A stretch of 64,000 bases of DNA from Dipteris shenzhenensis (Eukaryota > Polypodiophyta > Polypodiopsida > Gleicheniales), in NCBI GenBank assembly GCA_047967505.1, contig CM106540.1; one strand, written 5' to 3'. The notes under the pieces were generated by a model. The model saw only the letters and a program-made list of their open reading frames with translations, was not told the DNA's origin and searched no databases. The stretch's first letter is position 1. The number at the start of each line of letters is the position of its first letter. This document shows positions 57,301-64,000 of this stretch, piece by piece. The position numbers were made by a program, and so were the translations under genes.

Positions 57301-57478
57301 CTGAAAATGACACCTGATTGATCGAATGAAGGATCCACTGCGATTCTCAGGCAGGTAGCTAGACTCTGGAAAGGATTGCAACGACATATTGCATGGAGAA
57401 AAGACGATGATCTTTCAATGAGAAGCAAAGCTTTTGGTTTTTACTATTGGCACAGATGCTTGGCAATAGAGTTATGGT

Positions 57479-57770
57479 ATGTATTGCACAATATTCTGGA
57501 AAGGAAACTATTACGACTTGCTGCAACTGGATCTCCATGAACCTCCTAAAAATCAAGTCATGGAAGTGAGTCTTTCCCTTGGAAATAAGGCTTATAAATG
57601 GTGGATGAGCCTCAAGGAAAATCATAGGATCCCTAGGTATTGGGTTGAACTTGAACAAGCCTTCTTGAAAGAATTTTTACCTGGAAATGAGCTAGAAAGA
57701 GTGTGGGAGGCTTGGGACAATAACATGCGTAAACAACACTTTAGTCCAATACATATCAGACTATAGGGAG
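57479..57770 (+). pseudogene. chromovirus gag fragment
   Basis: 95-codon ORF with VSLSLGNKAYKWWMSLKENH, YWVELEQAFLKEFLPGNELE and VWEAWDNNMRKQHFSP, the chromovirus gag core (A..L...A..WW......W......F...F.P). It is cut by a stop; downstream gag sequence VRGLKDTYKVEVEKIIPRPF is present in the duplicated block. Confidence 0.8.
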
Positions 57771-57775
57771 GCATT

Positions 57776-58036
57776 CCTTAAGCTGAAAAGAATCAATAAA
57801 TTTCAAAAGATAGGGGGTTTTGTGAGAGGTCTAAAAGACACCTACAAGGTTGAGGTGAGAAAAAATTATCCTAAGACCTTTTGAAGAAGCGATTGCCTAA
57901 AAATATCCTTAAGCTGAAAGGAATCAACGAATTTCAAAAGATAGGGGGTTTTGTGAGAGGTCTAAAAGATACCTACAAGGTTGAGGTAGAAAAAATTATC
58001 CCAAGACCTTTTGAAGAAGCGATTGCCTAAAAATAC
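57776..58036. repeat. 131-bp tandem duplication in chromovirus gag
   Basis: Units 57776-57906 and 57907 to about 58036 begin CCTTAAGCTGAAARGAATCA; a few substitutions. It shifts the gag frame. Confidence 0.92.
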
Positions 58037-58209
58037 GATGACACAATGGGAAAATCCAAAGCTGGAACTTTGGAGCAAACAAGTTTTGCTCCTAAGTTTA
58101 ATAAATTTCCCAATTTGAAAGGAAGGGTCATTTCAAGAAGGAGGCTTCTCAGGCACCACCTAAGAAACCTCAAACACAAAAATATCCTCTCCTGAAGAAA
58201 GAGGATTAT

Positions 58210-58590
58210 CAAAGGGCCAAGTAGGAAAATCTTTGCTTCAAATGTTTGGGCAAAGACCATGCTGCTTGGAACTGCCCTAAAAACAAATAGGCAGGAGCCA
58301 AAGCCCCAAATAAACCTCCACAAAAACAACTACATGTGGTGCAAGTGTTGTCGCTTAACGATATTGAAAACTACACTGAGGTAGAGGTTTATCATGACGA
58401 TAGTACCCACATGTGATGCCTATCATCGATAATGTGACACCCCACTTTTGGTCCTCATGATTTAACAAGGATGCATGGTAAAATTAAGGGGCAAAGAGTA
58501 AGAGTGATGGTTGATGATAACACAACACATAATTTCTTAAACTACTCGTTAGTTAAGAAATTGAAGTTGCCTGAGAGCCCAAGTGCCCAT
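58210..58590 (+). pseudogene. chromovirus zinc knuckle and protease traces
   Basis: NLCFKCLGKDHAAWNCPKNK is a C-x2-C-x4-H-x4-C knuckle. About 200 bp on, IKGQRVRVMVDDNTTHNFLN and YSLVKKLKLPESPS follow the pattern of gypsy proteases, with DDNTTHNF where D-S/N-G-A-T-H-N-F is expected, so the active-site Gly is lost. Confidence 0.8.
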
Positions 58591-59089
58591 AAATATGTCG
58601 TCTCTCTAGCAAAGGGCAATGTGATAAAAAGGTTTGGGACACTGTGATTCATGGTGCAGAGGTGGATATCCAAGGTTATCATAGAATGCCTTGGATCTCC
58701 AAATTATGCATCTAAATCGAGCAGATGTTGTGCTTGGTCGAGAGTGGTTGTATAGTTTTGGGCATAACTTACAACGGAGTTATTTAAATAACTCCATTAT
58801 GTTTTGAAAAAAATGGTAGAGTATTTCACATTCATGGAGAACATGATGTGCCCAACTCTCCCCTTATTTGTTCAATGGAATTGGAACAACGTCTACAACA
58901 ACAACAATGCGAGGTATATCTCTGTGAACTTTATTTTATTGGTGATTTTATTTCTACTATGCCTGAAAAGAATTAAATTTCTCTCGATGTGATTAAAAAG
59001 TATGAATCTTCGTTCAATGATTTAATGGTTGAATTTAAAGATGTTTTTCCAAATGACTTACTTGATGGTTTACCTCCCGAGTGAGATGT

Positions 59090-59615
59090 AGATCATAAAA
59101 TAGACATAATTCCTAGATCTACCCATGTTTGTAAACCACCCTATAGAGTTAGTCAAACGAAAGAAGGTGAGGTCAAAACACAACTAGTTGAATACCTTAG
59201 GAGGGGCCAAATTCAACCGATTAATTCACCATGGTCATCACCAATTTTATTGGTAAAGAAAAAAGATGGCACTATGCGTTTATGCATAGATTATAGAGCC
59301 TTAAATAAAATCACAATAAAAAATAAGTATCCTATGTCTTGCATTGATGAGCTCTTTGATTAATTGCAAGGGGAAAAATATTTTACTAAAATTGACTTAA
59401 GATCAAGATATCACCAAGTGCAAATTAGAGAAGAGGATGTCCCTAAGACATCCTTTCGTACTAGGTATGGGCATTATCAATTTAAAGTAATGCCATTTGG
59501 TTTAACTAATACTCCAACAACTTTTATGACACTCATGAAGAGTGTCTTGAGGCCCTATTTAGGAAAATTTGATGTAGTATTCTTAGATGATATCCTCATC
59601 TAAAGTAAAACAAGG
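59090..59615 (+). pseudogene. chromovirus reverse transcriptase fragment (RVT_1)
   Basis: [60 protein letters not shown], then after a stop [40 protein letters not shown] and VVFLDDILI. All RT blocks up to the catalytic box are present; the box reads FLDD, an allowed variant. The thumb and RNase H are not recognisable. Confidence 0.92.
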
Positions 59616-59859
59616 AAAAAGCATCTGGAACATCTGAGGAAAGGGTTCCAATTGCTTAGGGATAATTTTGTTTTTTCAAAAGAATAAAAAATGTGAATTC
59701 TTTGCAAAAGAAGTGAAGCACTTGGGACATTGGGTTTCTTTGACTTTTATAGAAGATTCATCCAAGATTGCTATTCAGCTTAAGGGGAAGGGAAGTACGT
59801 TCATATTGGATGAACCTTAAAAGAATAGTTTTGAAAAGTTGAAAGTGGCTAACCATGAA

Positions 59860-60412
59860 AGTTAGAATTTACATATAACAATGCCAAACATTCAGCTACT
59901 ACTACAAGTTTTAGTCCATTCATGATGATGTGTGGATTTCAACCTAGAGCCCTGGTTGCATGGGACTCGAAAAAGAGAAGGTTCAAGCGGCCGAAGACTT
60001 TCTTGAGGATATGAATCAAATGCTTAAATTAGCTAAAGATAGCATTCGAAGGGCTCAAGATAGAGCAAGAAGCTATGCAAACCCCCACCGTATAAGGTTG
60101 GAGCTTGAAGAAAACAAGAATGTCTATCTCAGGGTGGCTGCATCTTCAGAATCCCTAAAGACAAAAAAATTAGGAGAAGATGATAATCTCATTGGAAATG
60201 AAGTCCTAGTTGAACTCATTGAACTTTCTACTTTACCACATGAACCAGAAAAAAATTTAGACAAACAAGAAAAAAGAATGCGACATACAATATGGAAAAG
60301 ATGTTTGGTTCAATGGAAAGATAGACTTGAAGAGCGTTCAACTAGGGAGAGGGTAAGCAATCTCCATAGGAGGTTTCCCAATTTGGTTTTCAAGGACGTA
60401 AACCATTCTTAA
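59860..60412 (+). pseudogene. chromovirus integrase end and chromodomain-like tail
   Basis: FTYNNAKHSATTTSFSPFMM and CGFQPRAL are the integrase GKGF-side end (usual FAYNNS.H..TG.SPF...YG..P). The ORF 59960-60412 continues with DSIRRAQDRARSYANPHRIR and ends TIWKRCLVQWKDRLEERSTR, then FPNLVF, the shape of a chromodomain (KxLVxWKxxxxxxxTWE). Chromodomains guide integration to heterochromatin. A deletion removed the integrase core. Confidence 0.8.
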
Positions 60413-60444
60413 AGGGAAGGAAATTTACATCAACCATAATTGCG

Positions 60445-62771
60445 GGCTCGGTTATGGCAATGTGGGAAACTAGAGGGCTCAATAGTGCTTGCATTAATGG
60501 TGGGCTTAGATGGATGAGGTCTACGATTAATCTAGCGGCTAGGGGAAGCCATGTTGAGGGGGATTTAATGCAAGGGTCCTATGAACACATGGCACCAAAT
60601 GAGAAAGCCAAGTCATTGCAAGCACTGGGCATGGGGGAGGGTTTTGGACAAAGCTCCAACCAAGTAGAACATAGAAGGAATTTGTGGGAAGTTCATGGCA
60701 CGAGAGCTTTCCAAGGCTCATGGCTAGGTGAAAAATAGCTGGAGAACCCTCTTGTTGCATTATCAGGAACCTGGTGCGCAGTTTCCTTTGGACTGGTTCA
60801 GATGGCACGAGGAACATCAAGGCCCCGAGTTGCTTAGCACACTGTGATACTGTGATCATGCCATAGGTTTAGGCACCATTGACCCAGAGATGTAGAGTAG
60901 AGCCCTTCTGGGCAAGTTCGTGGCCTTACCCCAAGGGCAAAGCCCTAGAAGCTCCTCATGCAAAGGGGTCTTCTCAGGATCTCAACCCACGCACAGGTGG
61001 TCAATGGTAGCAATCTCACCATTGGCTTTTTTTGGAGGCCCCCCTCAAGGGGAAGGGATCCCCACTGATGAGGAGCCTTTTCAAGGTATGGCAAAGAATG
61101 ACAGGACTCCTCATACGGGCCCCACGCCACTGCAGAGAGGAGTTTGAGCACCAGCCACTTATTTGGTACCTAGAGGTTCAATCTCAAGATGGATGTACGG
61201 GCAGTAGACACATATTGGTTGGGCTCAGTGAGATAGCAGGCTAGCCAATTCCTTCGAAGCCTAGAGCAAACTCCCACCGGACCCAGAGACACAACGTAGG
61301 GCTCTCTCCCACATTCGTGGAGCCAAATTTTGGATGAGAGAGATAGACGCAACCATACCAGAGAGCTGGAGGGCAACCTTTTAGACATGGGCAGATGGCA
61401 GATGGTCGTGTCTCCCTTCGGGTTATGATGAGGCGAGGCAATGGTCGGGCCAGTGTCTTCAAGGTGGGATAGGGGGACTCCTCCAGCCCATGACAAAGGA
61501 AGACCGGGAGATGGACAAGAACCTAGACTCACTCCACTGGTAGTTGATTAGGGTGGTGGGCCGATTAGGCAAGGCATGGTTTATAGATCCTCCCAACATC
61601 CCGAATCATGATGGCCCCCACTGGCATCTTTGTCTTTGGGACGATTGGCCTCTTCGTGAGATTCAGTGGAATCTAGCTAGGAGAGACATTTTGGCCATCC
61701 CGAGCAGGCCACACAGAGAGAGTGGAGAAGGTACCCTTCTTCTCCTATACGACTCGGATAGGATGGAGACTATAGATGGAGGCATTATCTTGGACCCGTG
61801 AGAGAGAGAGAGAGACACACACACACATACACACACACACAAACACAGAGACAGAGACAGACAGAGAGACACTAGGCATTGCAGCAAGTATCCCAAGAGG
61901 TCCACTCCCGTTTTGGCATGCAACTTTGGTCCAGCCTTCATTGATGAAAGATCTCGTACTTTGTCTAGTTAATAGCTCATGGGGGCTTACCCTTAGGCCC
62001 TTAGCTGGAGAAGATGTTGGTGGATGGGTGTTGTCATTGCTACTTGGACGGTGGCTTTTATACTAGCTTTGGAGCTACCCGAGCCCCCAAAGGATCTAGC
62101 TAGGATCCCTCCAGATCTTGGCTCGGATGTAGAATATCCACTGGGACTTCACTTGGGGCATGGTGGCCTGGTTGACAGAGGGGGGTCATGCCTTCCACAT
62201 ATATGAGGTCTCCCTAGCTTGTAGGATACATAGATAGAGCATACATAGGACTGAGTTGCATGAGACGATCGCTCCAGCTCAACACCATCCTCTGTGGGCT
62301 CCAGAGGATGGTGGGTAGGAGAAAGTGAGCAGCATCATGGCATGGAACATGTCGGTTGCACGATGTAGCCTAGTGATGGGAGGACATCATGTTCCACCAA
62401 TTGCCACTCTGGTTTCTATTTGGCGAGATGTCATCTATACTTTGTGTGCCACCTAGGGGCCTGGGCATCGGACTCTAGAGAAATCGCCAAAAGGCAGGAG
62501 CGTTTATGTTAGGCATGGCCTATAGGAGTTTTAAATATTCTCCCGCCGAGAGGGATTCGCTAATTGTCTCCCCCCCCCCCAACCCAAATGGTTGTTAGAC
62601 TTGTCCTTGAGATACCCTGGGCAATGAGCTAGGTTCTCAGGATGCAAGCTGGCCTTTGCCAAGATTGAGGGTTTTTACTTCTGATCGGCGCCTTCAGGGC
62701 GGCCAACTTGTATGGTTTTGTTTTTTCCAAGTAGTAATAGAAAGTTTCTTTTTTTATTTTAAAAAAAAAAT
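60445..62771 (+). pseudogene. LINE reverse transcriptase C-terminal half and 3' tail
   Basis: It starts with a second copy of 57025-57300 and continues over frame breaks with WTGSDGTRNIKAPSCLAHCD-like sequence, SRALLGKFVAWPYPKGKALE, SPLMRSLFKVWQRMTGLLIR and HCREEFEHQPLIW. This matches the C-terminal region of L1-type ORF2 (W..W......L...P.......PLWWN). The 3' end has a T/A-rich tail with A10 at 62761-62770, consistent with a LINE poly(A). Many stops; dead copy. Confidence 0.75.
61801..61875. repeat. compound (GA)n(CA)n microsatellite in the LINE
   Basis: GAGAGAGAGAGA, then ACACACACACACATACACAC, then GACAGAGACAGACAGAGAGA. Confidence 0.95.
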
Positions 62772-63439
62772 AAAGTCTAATGAACCACAACTTTAACGTA
62801 CGTATACTTTATCCCTCTCAAATACGTGTGTTTTAATTTAACATGTATCTCCATTAATGAGATAAAACAAGAATTAATGTTTGAAAGGTTGGATCTAATT
62901 TAGAGGGATGGGCCACAGGAGCAAAATCAAATGGAACTCCATGAGACTTTAGAGGGAATTCAATGGGCAAACATTGGATGAAATACTAGAAATCAAGGAA
63001 ATAGAAACCCAAATTGTGGAGTGCTAAGAATTGGAATGCTAAAGGACTCTACATAGGGTCTACGAAAATAGGAGCGTCTTAGATAACTTCACGACTAAGC
63101 TCACAAAACAGCAATACAACATGGACCATCTACTATGAAAGAAAGAAACGTGTTGGTGTTCACAAGCACTTGGCTTGCTCATAAACTTAATGACTTAGGT
63201 ATGTTATTGTTGGATTGAGTACTTTTCTAATCACACTTAGAGAGTTGTGTCTTGTAATTTGACTTAGTACTGAGTACTTTTCTAATCACACTACTAAGTG
63301 TTGTGTCTCATCATTTAACCTAGTGCCTTTAGGCATGAATTTAGCTTTGATTGATTTAATTTTAATTACTTCTTATTGAATAAGGCAACTAATATCGATA
63401 ATAATATATGTATGTGGATCAAGGCCTTCAAATACAACA
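62772..63439. other. flank between LINE and copia fragment
   Basis: Non-coding. The phrase GAGTACTTTTCTAATCACAC occurs at about 63217 and 63273, a 56-bp imperfect duplication that includes GTTGTGTCT. Possibly a decayed gag or leader of the next element. Confidence 0.45.
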
Positions 63440-64000
63440 TGACAACGTTCAAGACCATGGCTAGTGCAAGTTTCAGTTCATCCATCAGAGTCTGTGATAG
63501 TCGCAAAGTCCCAACCAAGGGTATTGGTAGCATACCATCACAACCATTGTGGGTTTTGGCTTGTTACATGTACTTAATTTATGTGAAACTTTTATTTTTG
63601 TTAGCCAATTGCCTCAAAGAAATATGAGAGTTATCTTTGGTGATCATGAAGTCTAAAGTACAACCCCAAGGTATCAAAGAAAGAGATTCTACGAGATCAG
63701 TGCAATGCTGTGTAAGGGAATATTGGAATTTGAAGACTAGGGCTTGAAAGGTTCATGCACATCAACTACTCTACTCCTAATGAGACTAGGAAGATAGGAA
63801 TGATGAATGGACTTTATCATCTATCTAATAGTCAAGAAGACTATAGAGCTTGCATGTAGTGCAAGTAACATGGGCACGTTCCCAACAGAGGGGACAAATT
63901 AGACCACAAAACTAGTGGAGCTAGTTCACTTAGACATGTGGGGGCCCATGCTTACAAGGTCATTATAGGGTTAGAATTATTTCCTACCTTCATCAATGAC
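63440..64000 (+). pseudogene. copia protease-to-integrase fragment (element H), continues past the right edge
   Basis: GIGSIPSQPLWVL, then YLIYVKLLFLLANCL-like sequence follows the post-protease pattern (G.GSI......L..VLYVP....NLLSV..L). GMMNGLYHLSNSQEDYRACM precedes CSASNMGTFPTEGTN, and KLVELVHLDMWGPMLTRSL holds the first integrase Asp (HLDMWGP). A stop and frameshifts are present. The rest of the integrase lies outside the window. Confidence 0.7.

Larger units (their letters stand above)
57360..60440 (+). mobile_element. Ty3-gypsy chromovirus, decayed, no LTRs found
   Basis: In order: gag (57479-57766), a 131-bp tandem duplication, a zinc knuckle (58210-58290), a protease trace (58480-58590), RT (59090-59610), an integrase C-terminal scrap (59860-59960) and a chromodomain-like tail (60250-60410). 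RNase H and most of integrase are deleted between about 59760 and 59860. LTRs, primer site and polypurine tract were not found, so both ends appear lost. It interrupts a LINE. Confidence 0.85.

Overview
The window reads as a repeat-dense stretch of a land-plant nuclear genome. Reasons: several lineages of Ty1-copia and Ty3-gypsy LTR retrotransposons with plant-type primer-binding sites (initiator-Met and Asp-like tRNA), a chromovirus with a chromodomain-like tail, LINE reverse transcriptases, a CACTA (En/Spm) transposase relic with an intron, degenerate plant-type telomere motif (CCCTAAA/TTTAGGG), a ~180-bp satellite, and one intact single-exon F-box protein gene. The species cannot be told from sequence alone. 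The repeat composition and a relic carrying a VGHTHEDIDQ motif would suit a fern or another large-genome non-flowering plant, but that is a guess.

Layout. 1-8678: a degraded copia element (A, + strand) whose 5' LTR lies off the left edge. It has a long repetitive non-coding leader, a gypsy-type solo LTR inserted in that leader (2309-3226, TSD CATGC), gag-PR-IN-RT-RH remnants and a 3' LTR. 8679-14300: mostly unassigned, with a 237-bp tandem duplication, a LINE fragment and a long GA microsatellite. 14302-18256 (-): a composite of the LTR and leader of family A joined to the RT-RNase H half of another copia family; its outer edge cuts into a CACTA transposase relic (18258-18790). 19907-26733 (-): an LTR of the same family as the solo LTR, split by a young, nearly complete copia element (C, 20631-26517) with 173-bp LTRs. 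27640-30125: AT-rich DNA, then a ~180-bp satellite array containing a degenerate telomere-like block.

30968-43690: a long polypyrimidine tract split by an 11.3-kb gypsy element (E, - strand) with both LTRs. E keeps gag, a series of zinc knuckles and a protease-like region, but shows no RT, RNase H or integrase. Where pol should be there are a coiled-coil ORF remnant and a foldback insertion with a ~280-bp near-perfect palindrome. 43690-50860: another polypyrimidine tract, a probable CACTA terminus, a telomere-like block and a decayed gene with a 16-residue repeat followed by a VGHTHEDIDQ-type domain.

50988-52109: the F-box gene, the only clearly intact cellular gene. 53618-54572: a long inverted repeat. 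56575-62770: a LINE split by a decayed chromovirus. 63440-64000: the PR-IN part of another copia element leaving the right edge.

The genes do not form a pathway. The window records layered insertion, deletion, duplication and recombination around one F-box gene. No clearly new functional system was found. The strongest candidates for follow-up are the pol-less gypsy element, the long inverted repeats and the satellite whose monomers carry a hairpin.
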